From Rapana venosa (lineage: Eukaryota > Mollusca > Gastropoda > Neogastropoda > Muricidae), in assembly GCA_028751875.1 (NCBI GenBank), contig CM054157.1, positions 691,322-755,321 of the forward strand: a stretch of 64,000 nt of DNA, in the 5' to 3' direction. Below are positions 21,191 through 33,372 of this stretch, piece after piece; positions within the stretch are counted from its first letter, which is position 1, and each line of letters starts with the position of its first letter. A program made the position numbers and the translations under genes. The notes under the pieces are model-generated. The model did not search any database and was not told the origin of the DNA. It saw only the letters and a program-made list of their open reading frames with translations.

Positions 21191-22662
21191 GAAGGAGGAT
21201 ATTGCACAGTCTTGAAGAACTGCTGCCGTCTATTTTTAAGAAATGAGGATATAAGTCTAACTGAATCTGAACATAAGCCATACAAAACAAGTTTCTTTAT
21301 TAGAAGATCATGGTCAATGGTGTCAAAAGCCTTAGCAAAATCAACAAATACTACCCCAGACAAAAGATCATTGTTAATATTTTCATGCCATTGTTCTATT
21401 AGGTTAGTAAGCAGAGTGTGACAAGAATGGTTTTTCATAAATCCGCTTTGCCTAGGATGAAACGGATTGTGATTTGTAAAATACAGCTGAAGGTTATTCT
21501 TAAGATGCTTTTCAAGAGGCTTAGACAATGAAGACAGGATTGATATTGGTCTATAGTTTGAGGGATCTTTTGGGTCACCAGATTTGAAAAGGGGCAAAAC
21601 TATGGCATCTCTAAAAGCTTGAGGAAAATGACATTTTTCAATTGAAAGATTATAAATGTATGTGATATGCTCAGATATTATGGGTGCTGAAACCTTCAAT
21701 ATTTTACTGTATAGATTGTCCAAGCCCCTTGCATTTGAGTGTTTTAGGGAACACAATTCTTTGTATACTTCATGAACAGTGATAAAATTAAACTTGAGTT
21801 TAGATTGTACATTTCTGGATCCACAAAAGTGTTTAAGTGCAGACAGATCATTACATTTTGTATTGTTAGCTAGAATTACCTTTTCGCCTACTGTAGCAAA
21901 ATGCTTGTTTATATCTTCAGCAGACAGACAGTTAACAGAAAGAGGAGTAGATGTAGATGTTTTATGAGCTAGCTGATTGATAGCTTTCCATACAGATTTT
22001 GTGTCTTTTTTTGATGAGATCAGATCACTAAAATATTTCTTACGAGCAGTTCTTTTCATAGCTGTTATTTTATTTCTTTGCTTTTTAAAGTCTGCATCTT
22101 TTCCTGTTGTTCTTAACAATTTGTCACGTACTGCAATGGCAGCATTAATTTCGGCAGTAAGCCATGGTGGTTTATCTTTAAATTTAACTCGTTTAATTCT
22201 AAGTGGTGCGTGTTTGTCAAATATAGGAAGAAAAGTTTGATACCAGGCAGTAAGTGCTTCATCTGGATCAGTATACTGATAAACATTTAAAAAGTTAGCG
22301 TTACATAGATCAGAAAGAAATCCTTCAGCATCAAACAACTTATAGTTTCGCAGAGAAACATTCTTGTGATTGCATCTAGGTATCCTTATACCTTTTTTAG
22401 ACCACGTTAGACATATTGGATAATGATCACTTAGGCCAAATGTTGGAACAGATGTTTCTATTATATGATCCATATTGGAGACATAGACATGGTCAATTAA
22501 TGTTTCAGAGTGAAGTGTTTTTCGTGTTGGGGTTTGAATCAGCTGTGACAAATGATATAATTCAAACACACTCCTCCACTTATCATGAGGTTTAAATAAA
22601 TCAATGTTGAAATCTCCTAACAAAATTATCTCTGTTGAATGGTTTGATACATCGTCCATCAT
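21181..22662 (-). pseudogene. LINE ORF2 segment 2: endonuclease C-half and reverse transcriptase N-half
   Basis: 493 codons. Endonuclease motifs LLGDFNIDL (about residues 14-22), LIDHVYVS and GLSDHYPICL (the SDH catalytic motif) are present. Reverse transcriptase starts with SNARGLDNLYSKILK, then NYRPISILSSLSKPLEKHL and motif A, FVDFAKAFDTIDH, near residue 440. It ends in a frameshift just before motif B. The start codon given is only the first Met of the open stretch, because the true protein continues from the upstream segment. Confidence 0.88.
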
Positions 22663-22693
22663 GGCTTCAAAGCGATCAAACCAACTGGTACGT

Positions 22694-23059
22694 TCATCCG
22701 GATTCTAGTTTTATTCCTTTCAAGTAAATTTCAAGCCAGATACTTTCAATGCCATGTTTCTCAAATTTATCAATTTCCTTGAAATTAACTGATTTATGTA
22801 CATATGCTATTAATCCAGTTTCTAATTTGCTTTTGGCATCTCTTCTGATGGTAGTATAAATAGGGTTTGATACGATATTATCTGAAACTACATCTGATAA
22901 GCGCGATTCAGCAAAACAAAAAGCATGAAAACAGTCATTTGAATTTGACAGAATAGGACCTATGTCGGATACTTTGTTTAATAAGTGACAGATGTTCAGA
23001 TAACCCACTTTGAATCCCATTTTTGTTAACCATTTTTGATTTATGAAATTATTTGCCAT
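22694..23059 (-). pseudogene. LINE ORF2 segment 1: endonuclease N-terminal part
   Basis: 121 codons beginning MANNFINQKWLTKMGFKVGY. It contains GYLNICHLLNKVSDIGPIL and FAESRL, the Asn and Glu motifs of the apurinic-type endonuclease that nicks the target. It ends in KLESG and a stop, while the next frame resumes with NPDERTSWFDRFEAMMDD. The usual linker expected between these motifs seems shortened, suggesting a small deletion as well as the frameshift. Confidence 0.82.
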
Positions 23060-23075
23060 GTTGCCAGGTTCTCTT

Positions 23076-23526
23076 AGATTAAATCAAATAATTGAAAACA
23101 ACTGATGAATGATAAACAGGGAATAAATCAAGCAATTCAAAACAATTGATAACTGACAAACACAGTCCACCTCAGTGTGAACAATAACACAAAGAAAATA
23201 GATGTTCGACTTTTGGTATTTCACCAAAAGCAATTTAGGAAATACTATATTCTTTACACAGACATGCACACCAAACAGCAATCAGCTCACTCAGACACTT
23301 ACATTAAGGACAAAACTGAAATTGACAAATGCAACTGCAAAACACAAATGGATGCAATATGCAAATTTAAATTGAGAGAAAAATTATGAAAATAGTACCA
23401 ATCAAGTACTCATCAAATTTGAGCACAGATTTAGGAAGGAAGGTTTTCACAAACCACAGCCTTCACTGCAATCACAAATAACTGTCACTTCCTGGAACAT
23501 ATAACAGCTGTCCCCAATCTGGGGTA
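23076..23526. other. Interval upstream of the minus-strand LINE
   Basis: AT-rich. It could be LINE 5' UTR or flank. A 65-codon minus frame at 23084-23281 has no recognisable similarity. No ORF1 zinc-knuckle motif was found. Confidence 0.4.
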
Positions 23527-24048
23527 CTAATAGATAGATAGATAATTAGATAGGTAGATAGACAGACAGATAGATAGATGGATAGGTAGATAGACAGACA
23601 GACAGACAGATAGATAGATAGACAGACAGACAAACAGGTAGATAGGTAGATAGAAAGACAGACAGACACACAGACAGACAGACAGATAGATACATACATA
23701 CATACATACATAGAAAGAAAGATAGATAGATAGATAGATACAGACATACATACATAGACAGACAGACAGATAGATAGATACATACATAGATAGATAGATA
23801 AATAGATAGATAGATAGAGAGATAGATTGATAGGTAGACAGACAGACAGACAAACAGACAGAGAGAGAGAGAGATAGACAGATAGATAGATAGATAGATA
23901 ATTAGATAGATAGGTAGATAGACAGACAGATGGATAGGTAGATAGGTAGATAGACAGACAGACAGACAGACAGATAGATAGAGAGACAGACAGACAGACA
24001 GACAGACAGGTAGGTAGATAGGTAGATAGAAAAGATAGACAGACAGAC

Positions 24049-24079
<31 letters not shown>

Positions 24080-24138
24080 CATAGATAGAAAGATAGATAG
24101 ATACATAGATAGATAGACAGACAGACAGACAGATAGAA

Positions 24139-24169
<31 letters not shown>

Positions 24170-24212
24170 GAGATGGATGGATAGGTAGATAGACAGACAG
24201 ACAGACAGACAA

Positions 24213-24277
<65 letters not shown>

Positions 24278-24320
24278 GTAGATAGATAGATAGATAAGTA
24301 GATAGATAGGTAGAAAAACC
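23527..24320. repeat. GATA/GACA tetranucleotide array, 0.8 kb
   Basis: GATA with blocks of GACA, GGTA, CATA, GAAA and AATT. It is composed like the array at 18967-19392. Three overlapping minus-strand frames of up to 333 codons are Tyr/Leu/Ser/Ile/Cys repeats. Confidence 0.96.
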
Positions 24321-24734
24321 AATAAGCAGACAAAAGGAAAGAAGGACAGGCAGAAAATCAGAAAGACCAACACAATCTAATGCCACGTGGTCTGTTGTTC
24401 CATATTTTTCCATGTGTGCCATATCTGTTCTCTTCTTTTCTTTTCCTTGATTTCTACCTTTGTTTCCCTTCATTTGGTGTCCCTTTCCTTTCTTTTATGT
24501 TTTTTACTTTTTGTCTTTCTCGTTTTGCCTCTGTTTTATTCATCCTATTTATCTTTTCTGATTAATCACTGTCCTCCCTTTAATGGTTCTCCCCTACCTC
24601 CCGACCAGGGTCTACTGTCAACATAGGAAGGAGTTGCTGCTGAGAGAGCAGACAGTTGTTGGTGGACATTCCACAGCCCAATTGGACTGTCTTGTACTCT
24701 CTCTCTCTCTTTCTTTCTCCCTTCCTCCCTGTTG
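24321..24734. other. Unannotated pyrimidine-rich interval
   Basis: T/C-rich from 24400 to 24570 with CCTTTC-like motifs, then unique sequence and a short CT/TTTC tract near 24700. No gene. Confidence 0.5.

Positions 24735-24796
<62 letters not shown>
24735..24796. repeat. (GT)n microsatellite at SINE 3' end
   Basis: About 30 GT steps. It lies directly at the 3' side of the minus-strand SINE that follows. Confidence 0.97.
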
Positions 24797-24799
<3 letters not shown>

Positions 24800-25098
24800 A
24801 TTCTTTTTATATCGAGGATAATGGAATAAGCACTCATGTGCTTTTTTTACATCCAATACCCGTATGTATGCGGTTTTGTAAATTTTGTCATCTGTTCCCA
24901 CCGGCACACAATGGCCTACTCTTTCGAAAAGCGGAACAGGATTTAACGTGTGCGCAAGATGTTCTGCGTGCGTTCGCACACGGGACCTCGGTTTATAATC
25001 TCATCCGAAGGACTTTGACATTCGGTTCGATTTTTTTGTCAAACTGGGAAGAAAGGGTGAGGCTGGGAATCGAACCCACAACCTCACGGTTTACACGG
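24797..25098 (-). mobile_element. tRNA-derived SINE, 5'-truncated
   Basis: Minus-strand order: B box GGTTCGATTCC at 25066-25076 within GTGGGTTCGATTCCCAGCC, then CCTTCGGATGAGATTATAAA, CCGAGGTCCCGTGTGCGAAC, GTAGGCCATTGTGTGCCGGT, and end ATTCCATTATCCTCGATATA AAAAG. The A-box half is missing and a long (GT)n begins at the truncation. It is the same family as 45033-45385. Confidence 0.88.
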
Positions 25099-25109
25099 TG
25101 TGTGTGTGT

Positions 25110-25176
<67 letters not shown>

Positions 25177-25350
25177 GACATATCGATTGTCTTGAACTTC
25201 AGTGTTTATGTCATTGAAAAGGTTTGCATTATCTATCAATGTAGAATTATTGAATTTCTTATCTATAAGGTCCTTGATTAATTGCTTATTCATTTGTGTA
25301 TTTATGTCAATGTATGTGTTTTTAGTGTGCGTGCGTACGTGCGTGCGTGC

Positions 25351-25381
<31 letters not shown>

Positions 25382-25392
25382 TGTGTGCCCGC
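25099..25392. repeat. Two (GT)n microsatellites with spacer
   Basis: GT repeats at 25099-25176, a spacer of about 150 bp of unique AT-rich sequence, then GCGT and GT repeats at 25325-25392. Confidence 0.93.
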
Positions 25393-25439
25393 GCGCACGA
25401 GTGTATGTGCATTGAAATTCTGATTATCTTGAACTTTTA

Positions 25440-25491
25440 TGGGGGATTTTGCTCTTCATGTTGCTAGATTTAGCGCTATATAAATTCCATA

Positions 25492-25552
<61 letters not shown>
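25440..25552 (+). mobile_element. SINE 3' end with (ATT)n tail
   Basis: CTAGATTTAGCGCTATATAA ATTCCATACATT followed by about 18 ATT steps. It matches 18063-18153. The upstream body is not clearly preserved. Confidence 0.7.
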
Positions 25553-26322
25553 AATGGTGTATAGGGTGCATTTTATTCTGTTAAGAATGATTTGGACTAG
25601 AATGTCGACTTGGATGGTTTATTTATTCATATGGGCATTCATATGAATATGTATGCATGTGCGTGTGCGTGTGTGCGTGCGCGCGCGCGCGGGTGTGTAT
25701 CTGAGAGTGAATTTTTTTTATTGTCTTGAACTATGTTTTTTGCTCTTTATGACATTGACATGATGTATGGTTGCGCTTTCGTTTTGTTCTGTTAAAGTAG
25801 AAAAAAATGGATTTGTGAGTAGTGTGTGCGTGCGTGCGTGTGTGTGTTTGTGTAAGTGCGTGTGCTGTGTTTGTAAACTGATGACTGGGGAAAGAGAGTT
25901 TTATATCATTTACTTTCATTGCAATCACTGATGTAAAGATAAGTCGTTTCCATTTTCGTCTCAGACTTTAAAAAAAAGTTGGGCTGATTGCTTCGTTTGG
26001 TCGTTGAAATTCAAGGGTGTGCGAGTGTGGATGGTGGTAGTGTGAATGTATCTTTATGTGTGAGGGAAATTTTGATGTGTGTAGACATGAAATGAATCAA
26101 TTTGTATTGATTGGCTGGTTTAGTATATAATTGAATGCTAATATGAGTAGTTGATTGCAAGTATAACTAAGTGATTAAGTTTATTGTCAGCTTCATTGTG
26201 GATATGCTATGCATTTCTTCATGTTTGTTTGTCTTTTGTTTTTTGTCTTTGTTATTTTTTTCTTGAGGACCTGGTGTAAAGAAGCCCCTGGCTTATCCAA
26301 TTACCCTCATTAAAACATTCTC
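25553..26322. other. Unannotated interval with GT/CG tracts
   Basis: AT-rich sequence with GTGCGCGC-type alternating tracts at 25660-25690 and 25825-25860. No recognisable gene or element. Confidence 0.5.
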
Positions 26323-26328
26323 TCTCTG

Positions 26329-26408
<80 letters not shown>

Positions 26409-26445
26409 GTGTCTGTCTGTCTGTCTGTCTTCTCTCTCACTTTGT
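26323..26445. repeat. (CTGT)n-(CT)n microsatellite
   Basis: CTGT tetramers, about 20 CT steps, and a second CTGT block. Confidence 0.96.
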
Positions 26446-26639
26446 TTAGCTACAAAGAAATTCATTGTTTGGGCAGATAATAGTCTGCACAACAAACGGG
26501 TCATGGGCATTCTTCGATGTTCCTCTTGACAGGTGTCTGCTGTAAAGCAAGCATCCACAGAAACAGTGGGAATGTGGACTTAATAGCTTGCAAAAACAGC
26601 GTACTACAGAATAAGCTACAGTCTCAAATCTTTGACTGC

Positions 26640-26800
26640 AGAAAGAGGAATATCAATTAAATCAGCAGCGTTAAAACAGGTTTTGAGATAAAGAGTATCT
26701 GGATTCATTTCATCAGCGAGGTATCTATTCTACCACTGCCTAAGTACTGCAGTTCTAAGCGTTATTCTAGGCTGATTGTGACAGAGATTGTGAGCCAAAT
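26640..26800 (+). repeat. Module T relative
   Basis: GAGATAAAGAGTATCTGGATTCATTTCATC, ACCACTGCCTAAGTACTGCA, GTTCTAAGCGTTATTCTAGG follow the order of module T at 10990-11090 with moderate divergence. Confidence 0.5.
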
Positions 26801-26908
26801 AAAACAGGTGTATGTTGCTTTCAGGCTCACACACGTACACCTACCTATACTTCAACTGCGTGTTCAGTCTCGTAGGCACACACTCAGGATGTATGACTAA
26901 CGGATACA

Positions 26909-26951
26909 CACACACACACACACACACCTTTCTGCAACATACACACACGCA

Positions 26952-27021
<70 letters not shown>
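26909..27021. repeat. (CA)n microsatellite
   Basis: Two CA blocks, 26909-26928 and about 26940-27021, interrupted by CCTTTCTGCAAC and ACGCACGC. Confidence 0.96.
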
Positions 27022-27023
<2 letters not shown>

Positions 27024-27415
27024 GCACATACAGCAATCCACACAGGCAAGTGTGAACATGACAAATGAACAGTCAGAGTATACTTACGCGCTTAACGACT
27101 CTCGTTCCGTTCTGCTGTAACTCCTCAGCGCTTCATCTTGGGCTACCTGCAGAAAAAGAAAGAAAATGACAAGGCAAAAGCTAATCAATGTATAGGACAG
27201 CTGACATAATTTTTTTTAATCCACAAAGAAGGACGCTAACAAACAAAGGAAGAGGAAAGAGTAAAAATATGATGAACACATGAAGGAAGAATCAGAGGGG
27301 GGAAAGACGAAAACAGGCATGCAAGGGGGGAAAAGGAAGGCAGGAAGAAAGGAAGGAAGAAAGAGAAGAAGAGCAAGGCCCAAAAGGCCCGCAAACCAAA
27401 AGACATGGTTTCAAG
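27022..27415. other. Unannotated interval
   Basis: Unique sequence then GGAAGG-rich purine sequence at 27280-27380. Short frames only. Confidence 0.5.
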
Positions 27416-27662
27416 GTTGGTCCAGGCTGGTTTTCTCTCTTTCCCCACAAACCTTTTCTCTTCCACCCCCCCCCCCCTCCCTCCCCACCAGCTCCTTTAT
27501 CTCATGACACTATGCCTTCCATCAGACTTTATTTTCCATTAACTCACCTACTCTCTAGTCTCTCCTTTCAGGTTAATTTTACCTTTAAAATAAGTTTCTC
27601 CAATTAAAAAAAAAGTCCTGCAGTGTGGCGAGAGCAGACATGTCAATATTCGAGACTGCTGC
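27416..27662 (+). repeat. Dispersed family A, copy 6 (partial)
   Basis: C-rich head (CCACCCCCCCCCCCCTCC), CCTTTCAGGTTAATTTTACC, TTTAAAATAAGTTTCTCCAA, TGTGGCGAGAGCAGACATGT and CAATATTCGAGACTG. It is cut off by the 6.7-kb minisatellite. Confidence 0.55.
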
Positions 27663-28403
27663 AAAAAGTAATCTGTGTCAGTGTAGCTGTGTCAGTGTAG
27701 CTATGTCAGTGTATCTGTGTCAGTGTATGTGTCTGTGTATCTGTGTCAGTGTAGCTGTTTCAGTGTAGCTGTCAGTGTATGGAGCTGTGTCAGTGTAGCT
27801 GTGTCAGTGTAGCTGTGTCAGTGTCGCTGTGTCAGTGTAGCCGTGTCAATGTAGCTGTGTCAGTGTAGCTGTGTCAGTGTAGCCGTGTCAATGTAGCTGT
27901 GTTAGTGTATCTGTGTCAGTGTATCTGTGTCTGTGTATGTATATGTGTCAGTGTATCTGTGTCATTGTATGTATCTGTGTCAGTGTATGTATCTGTGTCA
28001 GTGTGTGTGTATGTGTCAGTGTAGCTGCGTCAGTGTATGTATCTGTGTCAGTGTATCTGTGTCGGTGTAGCTGTGTCAGTGTAGTTGTGTCAGTGTAGCT
28101 GTGTCAGTGTGTGTATCTGTGTCAGTGTAGCTGTGTCATTGTATGTATCTGTGTCAGTGTATGCATCTGTGTCAGTGGTGTATATGTGTCAGTGTGGCTG
28201 TGTCAGTGTATATATCTGTATCAGTGTATCTGTGTCAGTGTAGCTGTGTCAGTGTAGCTGTTTCGGTGTATGTATCTGTGTCAGTGTAGCTGTGTCAGTG
28301 TATCTGTGTCAGTGTAGCTGTGTCAGTGTATCTGTGTCTGTGTATGTATCTGTCAGTGTAGCTGTGTCAGTGTATGTATCTGTGTCAGTGTATGTATCTG
28401 TGT

Positions 28404-28456
<53 letters not shown>

Positions 28457-28690
28457 CAGTGTAGCTGTGTCAGTGAAGCTGTGTCAGTGTAGCTGTGCCA
28501 GTGTGGCTGTGTCAGTGTGGCTGTGTCAGTGTATGTATCTGTGTCAGTGTATGTATGTGTCAGTGTATGTATCTGTGTCAGTGTAGCTGTGTGAGTGTAT
28601 GTATATGTGTCAGTGTAGCTGTGTGAGTGTATATATCTGTGTCAGTGTAGCTGTGTCAGTGTATGTATCTGTGTCAGTGTAGCTGTGTCA

Positions 28691-28793
<103 letters not shown>

Positions 28794-30713
28794 CAGTGTA
28801 GCTGTATCAGTGTAGCTGTGTCAGTGTATGTAGCTGTGTCAGTGTAGCTGTGTCAGTGTAGCTGTGTCAGTGTATGTATCTGTGTCTGTGTATGTATCTG
28901 TACCAGTGTATGTATCTGTGTCAGTGTATATATCTGTGTCAGTGTGTACATCTGTGTCAGTGTAGCTGTGTCAGTGTAGCTGTGTCAGTGTATATATCTG
29001 TGTCAGTGTATGTAGCTGTGTCAGTTTATGTATATGCGTTAGTGTAGCTGTGTCAGTGTAGCTATGTAAGTGTATCTGTGTCAGTGTAGCTGTGTCAGTG
29101 TAGCTGTGTCAGTGTAGATGTGTCAATGTGGCACTTTCAGTGTAGCTGTGTCAGTGTATGTATCTGTGTCAGTGTATGTATCTGTGTCAGTGTATGTAGC
29201 TGTGTCAGTGTATGTAGCTGTGTCAGTGTATGTAGCTGTGTCAGTGTGTCTGTGTCAGTGTGTCTGTGTCAGGGTGTCTGTGTCAGTGTAGCTGTGTCAG
29301 TGTAGCTGTGTCAGTGTATCTATATGTGTCAGTGTAGCTGTGTCAGTGTAGGTGTGTCAATGTAGTTGTGTCAGTGTAGCTGTGTGCGTGATTGTAGCTG
29401 TGTCAGTGTAGCTGTGTCAGTGTATGTATCTGTGTCAGTGTATGTAGCTGTGTCAGTGTATGTAGCTGTGTCAGTGTATGTAGCTGTGTCAGTGTATGTA
29501 TCTGTGCCAGTGTGTGTATCTGTGTCAGTGTGTCTGTGTCAGTGTGTCTTTGTCAGTGTGTCTGTGTCAGTGTATGTATCTGTGTCAGTGTAGCTGTGTC
29601 GGTGTATGTATCTGTGTCAGTGTAGCTGTGTCAGTGTAGCTGTGTGCGTGATTGTATCTGTGTCAGTGTAGCTGTGTCAGTGTATGTATATGTGTCAGTG
29701 TATGGATCTGTGTTAGTGTATGTAGCTGTGTCAGTGTATGTATCTGTGCCAGTGTGTGTATCTGTGTCAGTGTGTCTGTGTCAGTGTGTCTGTGTCAGTG
29801 TGTCTGTGTCAGTGTATGTATCTGTGTCAGTGTATGTATCTGTGTCAGTGTAGCTGTGTCAGTGTAGGTGTGTCAATGTAGTTGTGTCAGTGTAGCTGTG
29901 TGCGTGATTGTATCTGTGTCAGTGTAGCTGTGTCAGTGTATGTATCTGTTTCAGTGTATGAAGCTGTGTCAGTGTATGTATCTGTGTCAGTGTATGTAGC
30001 TGTGTCAGTGTATGTAGCTGTGTCAGTGTATGTATCTGTGCCAGTGTGTGTATCTGTGTCAGTGTGTCTGTGTCAGTGTGTCTGTGTCAGTGTGTCTGTG
30101 TCAGTGTATGTGTCTGTGTCAGTGTAGCTGTGTCGGTGTATGTATCTGTGTCAGTGTAGCTGTGTCAGTGTAGCTGTGTGCGTGATTGTATCTGTGTCAG
30201 TGTAGCTGTGTCAGTGTATGTAGCTGTGTCAGTGTATGTAGCTGTGTCAGTGTATGTAGCTGTGTCAATGTATGTAGCTGTGTCAGTGTGTCTGTGTCAG
30301 TGTGTCTCTGTCAGTGTGTCTGTGTCAGTGTAGCTGTATCAGTGTATGTAGCTGTATCAGTGTATGTATCTGTGTCAGTGTAGCTGTGTCAGTGTAGGTG
30401 TGTCAATGTAGTTGTGTCAGTGTAGCTGTGTGCGTGATTGTATCTGTGTCAGTGTAGCTGTGTCAGTGTATGTATCTGTGTCAGTGTATGTATCTGTGTC
30501 AGTGTATGTAGCTGTGTCAGTGTATGTAGCTGTGTCAGTGTATGTAGCTGTGTCAGTGTATATATCTATGTCAGTGTAGCTGTGTCAGTGTATATATCTG
30601 TGTCAGTGTAGCTGTGTCAGTGTATCTGTGTCAGTGTATGTATCTGTGTCAGTGTATGTATCTGTGTCAGTGTAGCGGTGTCAGTGTAGCTGTGTCAGTG
30701 TATGTATCTTTGT

Positions 30714-30758
<45 letters not shown>

Positions 30759-32824
30759 AGTGTAGCTGTGTCAGTGTAGCTGTGTCAGTGAAGCTGTGTC
30801 AGTGTAGCTGTGCCAGTGTGGCTGTGTCAGTGTGGCTGTGTCAGTGTATGTATCTGTGTCAGTGTATGTATGTGTCAGTGTATGTATCTGTGTCAGTGTA
30901 TGTATGTGTCAGTGTATGTATCTGTGTCAGTGTAGCTGTGTCAGTGTATGTATATGTGTCAGTGTAGCTGAGTCAGTGTATCTGTGTCAGTGTATGTATC
31001 TGTGTCAGTGTATGTATCTGTGTCAGTGTAGCTGTGTCAGTGTATGTATCTGTGTAAGTGTAGCTGTGTCAGTGTATGTATCTGTGTCAGTGTAGCTGTG
31101 TCAGTGTATATATCTGTGTCAGTGTAGCTGTGTCAGTGTAGCTGTGTCAGTGTATATATATATATATATCTGTGTCAGTGTATGTAGCTGTGTCAGTTTA
31201 TGTGTATGCGTTAGTGTAGCTGTGTCAGTGTAGCTATGTAAGTGTATCTGTGTCAGTGTAGCTGTGTCAGTGTAGCTGTGTCAGTGTAGATGTGTCAATG
31301 TGGCACTTTCAGTGTAGCTGTGTCAGTGTATGTATCTGTGTCAGTGTATGTAGCTGTGTCAGTGTATGTGTCTGTGTCAGTGTGTCTGTGTCAGTGTGTC
31401 TGTGTCAGTGTGTCTGTGTCAGTGTGTCTGTGTCAGTGTAGCTGTGTCAGTGTATGTAGCTGTGTCAGTGTAGCTGTGTCAGTGTAGGTGTGTCAGTGTA
31501 GGTGTGTCAATGTAGTTGTGTCAATGTAGCTGTGTGCGTGATTGTATCTGTGTCAGTGTAGCTGTGTCAGTGTATGTATCTGTGTCAGTGTATGTAGCTG
31601 TGTCAGTGTATGTAGCTGTGTCAGTGTATGTAGCTGTGTCAGTGTATGTATCTGTGCCAGTGTGTGTATCTGTGTCAGTGTGTCTGTGTCAGTGTGTCTG
31701 TGTCAGTGTGTCTGTGTCAGTGTATGTATCTGTGTCAGTGTAGCTGTGTCGGTGTATGTATCTGTGTCAGTGTAGCTGTGTCAGTGTAGCTGTGTGCGTG
31801 ATTGTATCTGTGTCAGTGTAGCTGTGTCGGTGTATGTATCCGTGTCAGTGTGGCTGTGTCAGTGTAGCTGTGTGCGTGATTGTATCTGTCTCAGTGTAGC
31901 TGTGTCAGTGTATGTATCTGTGTCAGTGTATGTAGCTGTGTCAGTGTATGTATCTGTGTCAGTGTATGTAGCTGTGTCAGTGTATGTAGCTGTGTCAGTG
32001 TATGTAGCTGTGTCGGTGTATGTATCTGTGTCAGTGTAGCTGTGTCAGTGTAGCTGTGTGCGTGATTGTATCTGTGTCAGTGTAGCTGTGTCGTGTATGT
32101 ATCTGTGTCAGTGTAGCTGTGTCAGTGTAGCTGTGTGCGTGATTGTATCTGTCTCAGTGTAGCTGTGTCAGTGTATGTATCTGTGTCAGTGTATGTAGCT
32201 GTGTCAGTGTATGTATCTGTGTCAGTGTATGTATCTGTGTCAGTGTATGTAGCTGTGTCAGTGTATGTAGCTGTGTCAGTGTATGTAGCTGTGTCAGTGT
32301 ATGTAGCTGTGTCAGTGTGTCTGTGTCAGTGTGTCTGTGTCAGTGTGTCTGTGTCAGTGTAGCTGTATCTGTGTATGTATCTGTGTCAGTGTAGCTGTGT
32401 CAGTGTAGCTGTGTCAATGTAGTTGTGTCAGTGTAGCTGTGTGCGTGATTGTATCTGTGTCAGTGTATCTGTGTCAGTGTATGTATCTGTGTCAGTGTAT
32501 GTAGCTGTGTCAGTGTATGTAGCTGTGTCAGTGTATGTAGCTGTGTCAGTGTATGTAGCTGTGTCAGTGTATATATCTATGTCAGTGTAGCTGTGTCAGT
32601 GTATATATCTGTGTAAGTGTAGCTGTGTCGGTGTATCTGTGTCAGTGTATGTATCTGTGTCAGTGTAGCTGTGTCAGTGTATCTGTGTCAGTGTATGTAT
32701 ATGCGTTAGTGTAGCTGTGTCAATGTGGCTATGTAAGTGTATCTCTGTCAGTGAAGCTGTGTGAGTGTGGCTGTGTCAGTGTAGCTGTGTCAGTGTAGCT
32801 GCGTCAGTGTAGCTGTGTCAGTGT

Positions 32825-33075
32825 AGCCAACGAACAATTTGATTGTCTACGTCAAATTTTGAAATTATTTTGTTAACCAGAACGTGAGGCTGCATTGTAT
32901 TGAAAGCTGAACTAAAGTCAACGAACAATATTCTGGCATGAGAGTGAGGTGTTTCCAAGTGGCTATACAACTTGTTCAAAACGAATAATTTGGCATCTTC
33001 GACACCCCTTCGAGACCTGTACGCAAATTGTAGTGGGTCGTCTTTCTCTGTAGCGGAAAGAATGAGAGATTTTAC
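32825..33075 (-). mobile_element. 251-bp reverse transcriptase fragment embedded in the minisatellite
   Basis: Reverse complement of 37962-38212, equal length and no gaps, with one mismatch (at about 32948, where CCTCACTC replaces CCTGACTC). It encodes the region from just before DDPLQFAYRSRRGVEDA through FVDFSSAFNT to IVRW of the Rex1-like LINE. Both ends fall inside the LINE coding region and both junctions go straight into minisatellite units, so it is neither a 5'-truncated LINE copy nor a tailed insertion. The left junction shares AGCC with the array or source context. Confidence 0.97.
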
Positions 33076-33372
33076 AGTGTAGCTGTGTCAGTGTATCTGT
33101 GTCAGTGTATCTGTGTCAGTGTAGCTGTGTCAATGTGGCTGTGTCAGTGTATGTATCTGTGTCAGTGAGTGTAGCTGTGTCAGTGTATGTGTCTGTGTCA
33201 GTGTGTCTGTGTCAGTGTGTCTGTGTCAGTTTGTCTGTGTCAGTGTAGCTGTGTCAGTGTAGCTGTGTCAGTGTATGTATCTGTGTCAGTGTAGCTGTGT
33301 CAATGTAGTTGTGTCAGTGTAGCTGTGTGCGTGATTGTATCTGTGTCAGTGTAGCTGTGTCAGTGTATGTAT

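Larger units (their letters stand above)
20243..23075 (-). mobile_element. Nearly full ORF2 of a CR1/L2-like non-LTR retrotransposon
   Basis: Minus-strand coding region in order: apurinic-type endonuclease, reverse transcriptase, C-terminal domain, ending in a stop at 20273. It is split into three frames by two lesions, near 22700 (frameshift with probable short deletion) and near 21190-21240 (frameshift). Catalytic motifs are still intact in each segment. No ORF1 is recognised upstream of 23075 and no clear target duplication was found. The GATA array at 23527 lies upstream and the 38-bp duplication downstream. Confidence 0.88.

Noticed and set aside
23472..24473. 333-codon Tyr/Leu/Ser/Ile frame resembling a membrane protein
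   Set aside because: Translated GATA/GACA repeat. Three registers are open simultaneously.
32825..33075. Independent LINE insertion
   Set aside because: Neither end matches a LINE terminus, there is no tail and no target duplication, so a repair patch fits better.
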